Of a stretch of 64,000 nucleotides of DNA, positions 1-10,849 are shown one piece after another (positions within the stretch are counted from its first letter, which is position 1; each line of letters opens with the position of its first letter). Both the position numbers and the translations under genes were made by a program. The notes beneath the pieces were generated by a model. It did no database searches and was not told where the DNA came from. It saw only the letters and a list, made by a program, of their open reading frames with translations. The DNA is from Coenobita brevimanus (taxonomy: Eukaryota > Arthropoda > Malacostraca > Decapoda > Coenobitidae), in NCBI GenBank assembly GCA_032717465.1, contig CM064713.1, positions 13,555,360 to 13,619,359 on the forward strand, in the 5' to 3' direction.

Positions 1-119
1 TTGACGTAAAGGTTTACATCAAATGGGGTGTATTAGCATGCTAATATACCCACCAACAGAGTAAAAAAAAAATATTTAATCAATATACCCGGTACCTTAC
101 ATATGATACAGTGCCTAAA

Positions 120-1473
120 TCACTTATTCCAATAAAACTTGGGAAACTTTTTAACAATTTTAGAACATACATCATTTTTCAAGAAATAACAGACCTGGTG
201 TGTTACATTACCAATACTGGTATTACGAAATTCTGCTAACTTATTACATTCCAATACATAATGTTGTAATGTATGCTTACGTGATTCACCACATAATTTA
301 CAAGAAACACTCACCATCAATATACTGCCAACAGTATTTATAACCCAACCGCAGTCTCATTATAAATGTGTCTACTTTGGATAAAGCCTTACCATATGTG
401 CTGTGTGTATTCTCAGAAACAAACAAATAGTGCCTCATACTTGCACTGCCATTGTTTATGATTCTTTGAACCTCATCTGATTCCCATACACCTCTCTTAA
501 GCCTCATTCCTTTCTTAATTCTGTTAAGACTTATGATACTCTTTATATCAATAATATCCTTATTAGTTGCATCTCTAGCCAATTTATCAGCAATCTCATT
601 TAAATGAATACCAACATGAGAGGGTACCAGAAAAACTTTACAGAGCATCCATGCCCTTCTATCACATATACTAATTCCTTACATTGAGTAACTAAGTCAG
701 TGTCGACAGGTCTTTTACTATTTAGGGCAAACAAAGCACTCTGACAATCAACAAAAACAAACACATCTTTTCTTTTATTCACCACCATTTTCAGCCCTTC
801 ATGAATGGCATGCAATTCAACAGCAGTGGTGGAAGTCCCATCTTCAATTCTCTTGGACAGCGTTTCATCAACACATGCATCATTGTTATAAAATTCCCGC
901 ACAATAACTCCACACCCAACCCTCACACCATTAACAGAACCATCACAGTACATGTGGATGGAGTTACATTTTGGCACTGTACTAATTTTGGATAGAAATA
1001 ATTGCTTCAACTCATAGTTGTTCCAGTCCCTTTTTTTTTTTTATACTCCAAAGAATAAATATTAACATTCAGTCTACAACATAACCAAGGCTTAAGACAC
1101 TCCTTTTTTCAGTCTGACACAGTACTTTACAATAACATATTTCATCATAACTCTGTACAGTCGCTTAATATAAGTATTACATTTAACAGGAACACCTGTA
1201 TAGCCTGTTAAGGTATCAACAGCCATTTTCAGGGTTTTCTCTCCTCTCCTAATCATACGAACAGCAGCTACAGCAGCCACCTCCTGGATTCGGTTTATAA
1301 TGCTTGGCAAGTTTAACTCTAACCTCATTAATTCTACCCTTGTACTTAAAGAAGAACCCAAAATTATTCTCATAGCTTTGTTTTGTATAATTTCTAAAGG
1401 TCTCAGTTCCCACTCGGAGTAATTCATCAGCACCGGCGCTGCATATTCAATAACTGAACGCACCGTGCTGATG
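120..1473 (-). pseudogene. LINE ORF2 3' part: thumb region, RNase H and C-terminal finger
   Basis: This continues the same ORF2 on the far side of the nested transposon. 1463-1092 encodes the region after the RT (EYAAPVLMNYS, LRPLEIIQNKAMRIILGSS). A poly(A)-like tract and a frame break follow. 1010-600 then encodes most of an RNase H fold: MYCDGSV (first Asp), ELHAI (Glu) and VDCQSALFAL (second Asp). The last motif, PSHVGIHLNEIADKLARDA, lies in another frame beyond about 640, so one frameshift splits the RNase H. The tail at 320-120 holds CKLCGESRKHTLQHYVLEC, a C-x2-C-x7-H-x4-C finger seen at the end of many arthropod LINE ORF2 proteins, then a stop. Confidence 0.8.
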
Positions 1474-1475
1474 TA

Positions 1476-1515
1476 CAGTTACGTTCAGAAATTCGTACTA
1501 CACCCAATGTGGAAG
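1476..1515 (+). repeat. Left terminal inverted repeat of the Tc1-like element
   Basis: Begins CAGTTACGTTCAGAAATTCG directly after the TA. It matches the right end, read in reverse complement, at all but a few of 40 positions. Weaker similarity continues about 40 bp further inward. Confidence 0.9.
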
Positions 1516-2097
1516 AACCTAGTCTCGGCCCTTCCTTCCCAAACGACAGGTTACAGTTTCGAACCTCCCACGAGCAACCAGAATTTAGCTTGTATCAAAG
1601 CAGTGTCATTCGCTCACCGACTGTTAAATGAAATGAGAATTTTATTTTCATACTCGTAGGTATCAGTCAATCTTACTGCTGATTAAACGATGAAATTATG
1701 TTTATATTCGCGTGCCTTAAAAAATATAATACAGTACTAATAGCAGAAATGCATGTAACAGAATATAAGAAGTTCGGCTACGAATCAGTGTGATTAGGCG
1801 AGCTAGTGAATTATCACATGTCTTACTCCCTAGACACGGGCATTATTTCAGCAAACCATCTTAGCTCAGTATCTATGACCTGTTCTACCGCTTCAAGGAT
1901 AATCCAAGCAGCTAAAAATAATTTGTATGCAGTCAAGATATTCAAACATTTAAGAAATATCAGAACAGTTAAAACTCATATTCATACTCAAACCCAGATG
2001 AAGACGATTGGTGGAGTCTAAGGAATAATGGAAATCATTTGTTTTATGATGAGAAAGCCTACATGATGTTTCCCCTACATAGTTACATATCCGTCGG

Positions 2098-2112
2098 TCT
2101 CTCTCTCTCTCT

Positions 2113-2166
<54 letters not shown>
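2098..2166. repeat. Compound (CT)n(CA)n microsatellite
   Basis: About 7 CT units followed by about 27 CA units, inside the Tc1-like element. Confidence 0.97.
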
Positions 2167-2167
<1 letters not shown>

Positions 2168-2840
2168 ACAGTTCATCTGAATTCTCTGCTTGCATCTCTT
2201 CCCCATTATGACTGAAACGAGGCACCAGCCTTGCCCCATCCTCCCACCCACTCTGCAATGCAACTGTTAACTAGTAATCTGTCTTTCTTGTATACGACTA
2301 GTTATTTGTTGAAATGTCTCAGCATGTCTTCTTTCAGTGCACAGTGCCCCATTATTTCAAACACAATGTGTCCAGGCATCTCAATGGAATGGATATTTGT
2401 GTGTTTAAGTTTCTTTGGAAGGAACTGACAGAGTTTTATGACGGTCACATGCAAATCAGTCTTAGTCATTCTAAGAACGAGACTTCAATTCCCATCTCCT
2501 GATGTATAGCTGTTGTTGCTGTTGTGTAACCCTGGTCTGTCTGGCCAAGCAGAGCCATGAACCACAGTCAAGCAATCGCCTCTACAGGGCTGTCCCGTGC
2601 AGTGATGGGGTGAAACTAGGATATCTGGCCTTGAGGTGCATTTAGTCTCTCTACGCCACTAGCTTTATAGGCAGCAGTTTGTTTAGTATATACAGCAGTT
2701 GCCCTTGTAACAATATGTTCATATCATATAATTTATTTTAACACAAATATACATACTCGTAATGTTATTCCAAACTAGACTTTCGGCATTGATTTTTATT
2801 AGCGCCATATTTACTAATAGCGAATACTTTCATGTTAGAA

Positions 2841-4121
2841 AGGACGGGAGCCCCTCGAAGAACCACCCAGGCTGGAGATTCTGCTATTGTCGCGGCAGCA
2901 GAGCCAACTCCCCTTACGAACGCGGTGCCCATAAGGGACAGTCTTCAGGTAGAAGTGTCTGCACTGACTGTCAGGTGAAGGCTGCATGACGCTGGTATAC
3001 AACATAGAATTCCAGCAATGAAGGAACGCCTGACACAACAACACAGAGAGGGGAGGTTAGCCTTTGTTCAACGTTACTTCCAGGAGAACCTAGACTTTTG
3101 GTCGCGAGTCATCTTCATGGATGAGAAGCGTTTCTCCTCCACCTCGCATGGTAGGGTTCACTGCTGGAGGAGAAACAAAACCAGGTATATATTACCATTC
3201 TTATTACTGATAAAATTCCGTACTCTTCTTGCCCCCCTCCAGGCCCCGTCTTCGTTGCAGGCATCTGTTTTCTATCACTCTGTTACAGTGATTAACCGAT
3301 ATTCAGGCTTTTACGTGTGGAATAGGTCAATAATGAAGCTGTCTTCCGCAGTCTGCATACCCCTCCATCCTTGATTTCCAGTCTTTTAAAGGCAATATGA
3401 CCAGGCATCTAAAATAATCAGGATCCCTTATTTTTGGTCTTATTATGTTCATATTGTCCTGGAAAAAGATATGATTCCTTCTACTCCTTGCCTCTGTTTT
3501 CTTTGTATAAAGACATTAGTGCCAAGGAAAAATGTGATCAGTATTAAATAATATAAGGTTAGGGGGACATGCCATCACCTAGTATTCTGTCTAATGGCTG
3601 CAGATACGAGAGGGTCAACATTTGTGATGAGGCACGATCGGGTCACGTTACCTGTAACATCTGTGGATACCTGACTCTACATGGCCTGGGTGACTTGTCC
3701 AGCAACGAGGGGCGTTTTACTGCTGACCAGTATGTCCATATCCTGGAGGAACGTTTCTTGCCATCTTTAAGCGCAAAGGGTTTTCCGTTCTCAGATGGAC
3801 CTATTATTTTCATGCATGACCGGTGCCCCATCCACACAGCACGTGTAGTACCGCAGTGGTTCAGAGACAAGACACACTTCAGCTCTTAAACTGGCTCGCC
3901 AAACGGGCCGATCTAAAGGTAATAGAACACGTTTGGGCTGAAATGGTTAGTACCTGGCAGCCAGGACTGACGAGAGGACAAGAAATGAACTCCTCAACCA
4001 TGTAAACGCCCAGTGGGAACTTTGCCGGCGCAACATGACTTCATCCGTGGCCTTGTAAGCTCCATGCCTGACAGGTTGCAAAGCAGTGATTGAGAAAGAG
4101 GGAAGCTGGACCCGATATTGA
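2841..4121 (+). pseudogene. Tc1-like transposase, intron-containing and decayed
   Basis: The first recognisable part (RTGAPRRTTQ) is the second helix-turn-helix region. One in-frame TGA follows LTVR at about 2987. The catalytic core then appears: IPAMKERLTQQHREGRLAF, WSRVIFMDEKRFSS (first Asp), a GT-AG intron (3185-3603), GYLTLHGLGDL, FTADQYVHILEE and IFMHDRCPIHTAR (second Asp). A frameshift near 3.88 kb moves the reading to LLNWLAKRADLKVIEHVW, where the family has SPDLNPIEHVW. Further shifts follow before the terminal SMPDRLQAVIE-like end and stop. The N-terminal third was not found upstream. In the family the enzyme cuts and pastes the element at TA sites; this copy cannot encode it. Confidence 0.85.
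3185..3603 (+). other. Intron in the Tc1-like transposase
   Basis: The exon ends AAAACCAG and the intron starts GTATATATTACC. It ends TCTAATGGCTGCAG, with TCTAAT as a possible branch point, and coding resumes ATACGAGAGG. Splicing rebuilds NKTRYERVNICDEA, the conserved uninterrupted order of this transposase family. The 419-bp segment has no coding similarity. Confidence 0.75.
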
Positions 4122-4162
4122 TGTGAAAAGTTAGGCAACTGTTATCATTATATTAAGGATAT

Positions 4163-4530
4163 GCATATATAGATAGATATAATAGAGATACAATAGAAAG
4201 ATCGATATAATAGAGATACAATAGAAAGATCGATATAACAGAGATACAATAGATAGATATAATATAGATAGATAGATAGATATAAGAGATAGATATAATA
4301 TAGATAGAGATAGATAGATTTAGATATAATAGATAAATAGATATAATAGACATATAGATATAGATAGATAGGTATAATATAGATAGATAGATACATATAA
4401 TAAATATATAGATATGATAGACTGCAGATAGTTAGATATGGTATACATAGACAGCTATAGATATAATATAGATAGATATAGATATAATACAGATAGACAG
4501 ATATAGATACAATATATATATATATTATCT
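4163..4530. repeat. Degenerate GATA-type microsatellite
   Basis: About 370 bp of GATA, GATATA and AATAGA variants ending in a short TA run. Open frames on the minus strand here (Ile/Tyr/Leu-rich) are repeat artefacts. Confidence 0.95.
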
Positions 4531-4849
4531 CATCTCATCAGTCGTTTGAGTGTCCACTGCAGGGTCGGCCTATCTCTACCGAAGTGGGGACGATACAGCC
4601 AATGTATCTCTACCAAGTGGCTTAGGCTGTCTAATAGAGACTGTATGTAGGGTGAGAAGTGATTGTAAGTGTAACTATTGTGTTGGAGTGGCTTTGGATG
4701 TGTGTGTAGTCTGTGAATCAAGTGTCATCGGCCCACGCAAGCCGATTGGATGCAAGCATACTTTACTATGTGACACTGGTTCAACCACAGCACCCCTTGT
4801 GTCCGCCAATGCAGTACGTGGCCAGAAGAACGCCCCCAAAGTTTATTAC

Positions 4850-4903
4850 CCTGGCAGGGCGCGAACCCTCGTTCTTCAGTATACGAAAACGCACACTTTA
4901 CCA

Positions 4904-4918
<15 letters not shown>
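4850..4918 (-). repeat. tRNA-derived SINE head (candidate)
   Basis: On the minus strand AGTGGTAAAGTGTGCG resembles the end of a polymerase III A box, and GGGTTCGCGCCC is a good B box about 35 bp further on. The A box runs into the adjacent TA microsatellite and is partly lost. The non-tRNA body would extend toward about 4540. It is not a functional tRNA gene because the acceptor stem and cloverleaf cannot be completed. Confidence 0.5.

Positions 4919-4956
<38 letters not shown>
4917..4956. repeat. (TA)n microsatellite
   Basis: Perfect 40-bp TA run next to the SINE head. Confidence 0.98.
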
Positions 4957-4958
<2 letters not shown>

Positions 4959-5164
4959 ACTAAAAAAACAGAAATAAAAATGAAATTGTCTATTTTTGTT
5001 TGAAAATATCTGTATAATTATCCTTATATATTTTCCACCGCCTACTCGAAGCAAGATCACTCACACATAATAAATATAATGTGTTCCTTGGCCTTCCCAC
5101 ACAAACAGGACGGAAGAAGAAAACTTTTTCAGTGTCTTTACCTCCATATGCGACTTCTTAATGC

Positions 5165-5298
5165 GTCGGTGGTGGTCGCGGCGGCGGCGATGGTGGTGGA
5201 TTGTGGGTGGTGGTGGGTGACGGCGGTGGTAGGTGGCGGAGACGGTCGTGGTGGTGGCTGTTGTTGTTATTGTTGTTGTTCTTGTGTGTTTGTATTTA

Positions 5299-5338
<40 letters not shown>

Positions 5339-5373
5339 CGCGTGTGCGTGTGTGTGTGCGCGTGTGCGCGTGT
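5165..5373. repeat. (GGT)n-like, TTG-rich and (GT)n simple repeats
   Basis: A GGT/GGC-rich stretch (5165-5255), a TTG-rich stretch (5256-5282) and a GT run (5303-5373) containing CG steps. Both-strand open frames (Val/Cys-rich and Thr/His/Arg-rich) are artefacts. Confidence 0.95.
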
Positions 5374-5680
5374 TTCAGTGGGAGAATAGTCAACTCATAA
5401 ATCACTTACTGATTCATATCAGACTTCTTCATTTCCCTCTATTTGTGTATTGTAACTTGTTATTTGTATACATATTTTCATCACAACCGCAATTTGTCCA
5501 CGTATTTCCTTCATTAATACGTAATAATACTTGCCAATATCTATATAAATATCCGTGTCATCTCAAATTTCGCATTCGTCGTGTGACTGAAACTGTTCCT
5601 GTACTTGCTGCTCTGTCTGTGGTGGCGAGAGGTTTGGGGTATTAACATGTCGTCCAGAAAGAGCGGACAGAGGCTTGAGC

Positions 5681-5720
5681 CTTCCACTTTGGGTGTAGTA
5701 CGAACTTCTGAACGGAGCTG
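5681..5720 (-). repeat. Right terminal inverted repeat of the Tc1-like element
   Basis: Read on the minus strand it begins CAGCTCCGTTCAGAAGTTCG and continues with the same ACTACACCCA core as the left end. It is followed on the plus strand by the duplicated TA at 5721-5722. Confidence 0.9.
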
Positions 5721-5722
5721 TA

Positions 5723-7855
5723 CACTATCCTTAAGACGGGAACCCCTGCACCACTACCTCTATTTGCTAACACTTGCAAGGGCCTCAATCTTGCCAGACA
5801 AACATCTTTTAAGTAATTAACTTCATCCACAGTCTTATTAAAACCTATGTACATACCAAGGTACTTATAAGAGCTGACTTTTTCCAACACTTTCTCATTA
5901 ATTACAAAGTTATTTCCATTAATCATCCTTGATTGAATTTTACATTTATCCTCATTGACCACCAGTCCCATGTGCAAGCACAGGTTTTGTAATTCTGCCA
6001 TAGCCCTTGTCAAGGTTGCTTCGTTATTACATTGTATTATCATCAGCATAAATAGTAACTTCAGTACCTCTGGGAAAACTATGCCTAGTTATTTTATCCA
6101 TCAGGACATTAAATAGAGTAGGACTAAGCACACCACCTTGAGGCCTGCCTAATTCCATCAACATTTCTTCTGATTCACATCCTTGATACCATACCTTTGC
6201 TCTCCTTTCAGTTAAATAACTCTCAATCCACCTCAGTAAAGCACCCTTAACGCCCTTGTTAACAAGCTCTTCTAAAATAACATCACTATTGGCCCAGTCA
6301 AAAGCGCCTTTTAAATCCACAAATACCCTACACTTAACATTAGCACTGCTTAAAACCTTGATAACACAATCAGAAGTACTTCTCCCTTTTATAAAGCCAA
6401 ACATATTTGGAGATAATTGGTCTCCAATCACAAATAATAACCTATTAAGTATGAGTCTTTCCATTAGTTTACATAAACAAGATGTTAATGAAATAGGTCT
6501 ATACTGTCCATTCCCTTGGGTATAGGTACAATAAAAGCATGTTTCCACTTGATAGGTAATCTACCATTCTTATAAGAAAGATTAATTAAATCTAACAAAG
6601 GGCTATCTTCCATCAAAATTAAACAATTAATCACATCATATGTCATCCCATCTTCACCAGGAGCAGTTGACTTGCCCTTCTTAATGCCAGACAAAAGTTC
6701 ATCCTGTGTAAATGGTAAACAAGTCTCATCATTCACTGCCGCTTGCAGTGTCACAAGTTGTCTTCTTTTATACCTCTCATCCCGCAAGCAAGCTTGGACA
6801 TTGTCTGGGAGACCACTGAAACTAGCAGCAGTAGCCCACTTCTTCTTCAACTCATTTGCCTCACCCTTCGGGTCGGGGTGAGCAACAAATCTATTCTTTT
6901 TCCCTCTCACTTTATTGACTTGGTTCCTTACACCCCCAATGGTTTTAGTAAAGGAAATAGCTTCCAAGAAATTAACCCAATATTTCCCTCTCATGTTCTT
7001 TCTTACCTCTGATGTGCCATCAGCTATTTGCATCATTGTATCTCTACTTCGATTATCATCCGGATTTTTGCTCCAATTACTTTGAGCTTTTCGTAGCAAC
7101 TTGTTTCAGCTCTGAACCACCTTGTCATTTGCATACATTAGTTTTTTCGTACTTCTGTTACAATTCTGCTTAGGGGCATCTAAAATACCATCAACCACAG
7201 ACAGCAAGTCGTCATAAAATTTGTTTTTATCATTACCATGACCATTAACATACTTATAATTTCTATACCACTCGCCAATCTTCTGTATGAATGCAGCTTT
7301 TTTATCTGTTTTTAAGTTATACCTTTTTCGTCTTTTATTATAAGATATCTTACCTATGCCTAAAGAAACTTCAACTGCAAAGTGATCACTCACAAGTTCA
7401 CCAACAACAGAAGCATCACCTGTATATCCACACACGCTAAAAAGTAAGGCATAATCGATCCTGCCACCTCTTGTATGTGTAGGTTCTCCGTTCCCTAAGA
7501 CTCGTACATTCTCCAGTGAGTTAAGGATGTTATTCAATATAAAACCATTCCTATTTTGACTACCTCTACTTCCCAAATTATGATGCCGGGCATTCAGATC
7601 ACCTACCAATAAACAGCACTCATCAAAAATACACAGGGGCAAATTCCCGAGATGTAATTTGCCTGCATGTACATACATATTGATTACGTAAAGCACACTA
7701 TCCCTCAAATGTAACTTAACACAAAGACATTCAGTACCATTGATTGCCGTAGCTGTAAATATATCAGAAGGAATACAATTCTTAACCAGTGTCGTCAGAC
7801 CTCTTATATTATTTGCATTATCTGCATGCATTTCAAAACTTTGATATCCTGCCAA
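5723..7855 (-). pseudogene. LINE ORF2 5' part: endonuclease and reverse transcriptase, broken
   Basis: The endonuclease part (7855-7106) shows GDLNARH and SDHFAV, the DNase-I-like endonuclease signatures. An in-frame TGA at 7106-7108 separates it from the RT region, which stays in the same frame to about 6.51 kb and then shifts. RT motifs visible are APGEDGM, QYRPISLTSCLCKLMERL, FVDLKGAFDWAN, GRPQGGVLSPTLFN and the catalytic IYADD. A further frameshift lies near 6.03-6.05 kb, directly after YADD. The frame ends at the Tc1-like insertion (TA at 5721-5722). Residues on either side of the insertion (VLRIVY and STVRSVIEYAAPVL) join in frame when one TA is kept, so the insertion hit a then-continuous ORF. 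Confidence 0.85.
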
Positions 7856-8166
7856 CTTAAAACCTATACCATTAACACCAACCTCTTGGAAGTATCACAT
7901 CAAGATCATGGCAAAGAACATAAGCATGGACATCAGTTGACCTTTTTTGGAGACCATTAACATTCCAAGATAAAATTTTAAGATCCGACCCCTCCATTTA
8001 CTATGATCTCCTCCCTAAATTTCTTGGCAAATGTGACTACATTTGTTTTCAGATCATCATTTGGCCGCTGCATATACTCCAGTACTGTATCTAACAAGCC
8101 TATTAACCAGCTTTTTATTAACTTCTTTCCTTTCCAGTGGCAAAGTATTCTTTATTTCACAGTGAT

Positions 8167-9633
8167 TCACATCCATAGAAAGTACTTTAGTTTGACCAAC
8201 CATATCTGAACTGCTACCCTCATCACTCCACCCAGAAGCATTCTGTACATGAGTACTCTCACATAGGCTACTCCAACTACTTTACGTGGATGGTTACCCC
8301 CACCTCTTTGCCTGGAAGAAGAAACATTCTGGAAATCACCACTATTACGAATTCCAATAGAAGGCACTTCTTTAACATTACAAACTTTAGTGATCTTATC
8401 CTGCATACTCATAATTACCTTTTTAAGTTCCCTGATCTCTGCCTGAAGTGCATGAATAACACTATTGTCATGTGTATCACAAGCCAAGTTCTCTCTCATT
8501 TGGTTGACCACTCCAATCTGTCGCCGCCTTTCTTCTTCTCTGCGTTCCCATACATTAACAGCTGGTGTAACAAGATTGTTTACCTGCTTACTGGCTAATG
8601 AATACTGCACTGAGTTCACTGATCTGTTGCCTCCCATAGCTGGTCTCATTTTACACAGCCTTGAATTTGCATTGTGGTCACCGCCACAGTTACAGCATTT
8701 AGGTACAATCTTCACATTTTCCTTGATTTTATCCAAACAATTTTTGAACTATGGTACTTACTGCAAAACCTACATCTAAAGTTGTTTTGACATTTAAATG
8801 TCATGACTCCATCTACTACATTTAACACATAAAACAGAACTTTCCTCATATACAGACACTCTCCTAAACCCAATGCAAGGAACAAATATTCACTCTGGAA
8901 TGTCACCTCTTATGAGTGAAATCACCTGCGGTTTTACACTAGTTTGACCATTATGTTTAAGCTCTCGGCGCTTGGCCCAAACAACTCGCTCATCAACAAG
9001 CAAATCTTCCGGATCCAGACATATTGGGTAGTTGAACACAAGCACTTTGGTAAACTTTCCATCATCTCTAGGTTTCTCCAAAACAATCTCTTCAAAACCT
9101 GTGGTAGTTAGAAACTTAACTGCCTTATCATCCTTCACAGTTACATACGGTCTATATTTACCCTCCTTAAATAAGACCTCAAAATCAGGATACTTCTTAA
9201 AAAGTCTTACCGTCCACTGCATCTTGCTCTGGTAGTCCATATCAAGCACACTGGGGAAATACAGGCGCTTTCTTTGGCCAGAGTCCTCATTAGTGTCTTT
9301 CTGGTTGGTGAAGAAATGGACTGCATCCGTGTCTTCCTTATCCACATCCATGACTGCTCCAGATCTAAAGTTGTCCACCACACATTCGTCATTGTCTGCT
9401 TTCTTCTTCTTGTTGATTAAGGAGTTTTCATCGTCGTTATTACTCTTTGCTGCATCAGCTATTTGTATTTGGCAACCCTGCGACTTTTTCTTGTTCTTCC
9501 TCTTCTTTCTAGCCGTGAATGGAGCCTCACTCGTTTCGCTCATATCGCTAGACAATGCCAAGTCCATCTGTGCTACTGATACAGCTCCCAATTCACCTCC
9601 ATGCTTCACTCCAATGGTGTCCTTCGAGGCCAT
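8167..9633 (-). pseudogene. LINE ORF1 (gag-like nucleic-acid-binding protein), broken
   Basis: The first frame starts at an ATG (MASKDTIG) at 9633 and runs to a stop at 8890. It has a lysine-rich N-terminal part (KKRKNKKK), then an ordered domain with PYVTVKDD and CLDPEDLLVDERVVWAKR. The same frame continues past the stop with IFVPCIG and a CxxC (CVKC), then shifts frame. The cysteine/histidine region continues as CQNNFRCRFCSKYH and CCNCGGDHNANSRLC, which are zinc-knuckle-like motifs expected of an RNA-binding ORF1 product. There are at least one stop and one or two frameshifts. In the family this protein coats the element RNA; here no full product can be made. Confidence 0.75.
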
Positions 9634-9955
9634 GTCGATCCGCCAGCCTTGCCCGTCCTGATTGTATTTGGCTGGTTTGAATTTGGCAGATTTGAATTTT
9701 GAATGTGCAGCGTTCCGGGATGTCTCGCTGTAGCTTTCAAACTTTGTAGTCCTCCCGAGATATCAAGCAATTATAACACTCGGATATAACAGCCACTTGG
9801 TCAGTGCTCTAGGAAGGAATGTCTTAAGAAAGAATGAGCCACGGAAGCTGGGTTTCCAAGGGGATCAAAGACAGAGCGACCCCCAACACGTCCTCCTCTT
9901 ATACATATGACGGGCGGTAAATTTTTAAACTGAGTAGTAACCCTGGACTGGCCAG

Positions 9956-9990
9956 TATAAAATAATGTGATAGAAAACGATGCTTCAGTT
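9956..9990 (+). promoter_or_regulatory. TATA + initiator core promoter of the protease-like gene
   Basis: TATAAAATA starts at 9956. A TCAGTT initiator has its A at 9987, 31 bp downstream, which is the spacing of arthropod TATA/Inr promoters. From that point the first ATG is the one at 10112 that opens the protease frame. The fit is good, but short motifs can arise by chance. Confidence 0.45.
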
Positions 9991-10111
9991 GGAGTGGAAT
10001 CGTGATCAGAGAAGGGTGTGAGTTGGTGAGTTCTCCTGATTCCCTCCGCTTTCATTGCTTTTCCTTGCTTATCAGGTGTATTATTGTCTGAAACCTTTAT
10101 CGTTGTACAGA

Positions 10112-10681
10112 ATGTCTGGCAGGGGATTAGTAAGGGGTGTAAACAGCTGGGTGCCGGAGCTGGATAAGGTAAGGCTGTTGTACAAAGATGAAGTTGTTCT
10201 GCTGTTAACTTGGCATCGTTTTGAGGGACGGTTCTGCTGGGTGGAGGAGGGGCATCTTCACGAGTATGTTCTGGATCGGTGTTGTGGGTTTATTCTGATA
10301 CTGGATGTGTGTGAGAGTTGGACACATGCAGTGGTTCTCTACAGAGATCAATATGATGGCTTTTATTATTTTGACAGTGAAGGTAATCCACCACCATTAC
10401 AAGTTATTCAATATCTTGTTAACTATTGCCCCCCTGATCGGCTTGTTTGTAACTCCATTTAGTTGCAGAGTAATCACTACGGTACTTGTGTATATCACAG
10501 TCTCAATGTGGCCATGTACATCAGCAATAGATGGGATTGGACCTGTGAGCAAATTGCCAAAGCATATAGGACTGATCCGGATTCCTATGATGAAGTGCGT
10601 GTGGTTGGCAATGTTAGGGAGTTGGCAGAAGAATTTCACCAGTATATTTCTCCAGTAATACAGCCCGGCCTTGACAGTTAG
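10112..10681 (+). pseudogene. Adenain-like (Polinton/adenovirus-type) cysteine protease, one in-frame stop
   Basis: From the ATG at 10112 the frame runs 116 codons to TAG at 10460-10462, continues in the same frame and stops at 10679-10681. That is about 190 codons, close to the roughly 200 residues usual for adenain-type proteases. Motifs in the expected order are His72 in WTHAVVLY, then Asp88 in GFYYFDSEGNPPP, and after the stop Gln119 and Cys126 in LQSNHYGTC. A Gln seven residues before the Cys is the arrangement of the adenain family (C5). Such proteases mature capsid and core proteins in adenoviruses and Polinton/Maverick elements. No capsid, polymerase or integrase gene is seen nearby, so this is an isolated viral or Polinton-type relic, or a gene whose TAG is read through. 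The family call is by motif only. Confidence 0.5.
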
Positions 10682-10849
10682 CATTTGGTGCCATACTGAT
10701 TATATACACCACTCGTGTTTCCGTCCATCTTTCATTTTAATACATCTTCACTATTGGGCCCGTTATTGTCACTTTATTGTTTGGTTTATTTAGTATTTTG
10801 TTTCCATGGATTTTAAAATTTACTGATAAAACTAATGTATTACGGTGTA

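Larger units (their letters stand above)
1474..5722. mobile_element. Tc1/mariner-like element inserted in the LINE (TA target duplication)
   Basis: A 4245-bp element (1476-5720) flanked by TA on both sides. Its ends are near-identical 40-bp inverted repeats starting CAG. It carries a decayed Tc1-type transposase and many simple repeats. Joining the flanks with a single TA restores the reading frame of the host LINE, which proves a precise insertion. The element is long for the superfamily (usually 1.3-2.5 kb), apparently because of an intron, microsatellite growth and at least one SINE-like piece. Confidence 0.9.
1..9720 (-). mobile_element. RNase-H-containing non-LTR retrotransposon (I/Jockey-like), interrupted
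   Basis: A minus-strand LINE about 5.4 kb long once the nested DNA transposon (1476-5720) is removed. Reading on the minus strand, the order is a gag-like ORF1 with a zinc-knuckle region, an apurinic-type endonuclease, a reverse transcriptase, an RNase H domain and a terminal cysteine/histidine finger. That order with RNase H is typical of I-related and some Jockey-related clades; I cannot decide the clade from motifs alone. The 5' boundary near 9.72 kb is approximate, and the 3' end lies between position 120 and the window start or beyond it. Several frameshifts and stops show that this copy is dead. Confidence 0.8.

Noticed and set aside
1950..2263. Val/Cys-rich frames across the CA repeat
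   Set aside because: Pure microsatellite translation; no homology outside the run.
4148..4396. Ile/Tyr/Leu-rich 'membrane protein' frames
   Set aside because: Translation of a GATA-type microsatellite.
9801..10055. 84-aa minus-strand frame between the LINE and the protease-like gene
   Set aside because: It has no recognisable motif and overlaps the predicted plus-strand promoter.
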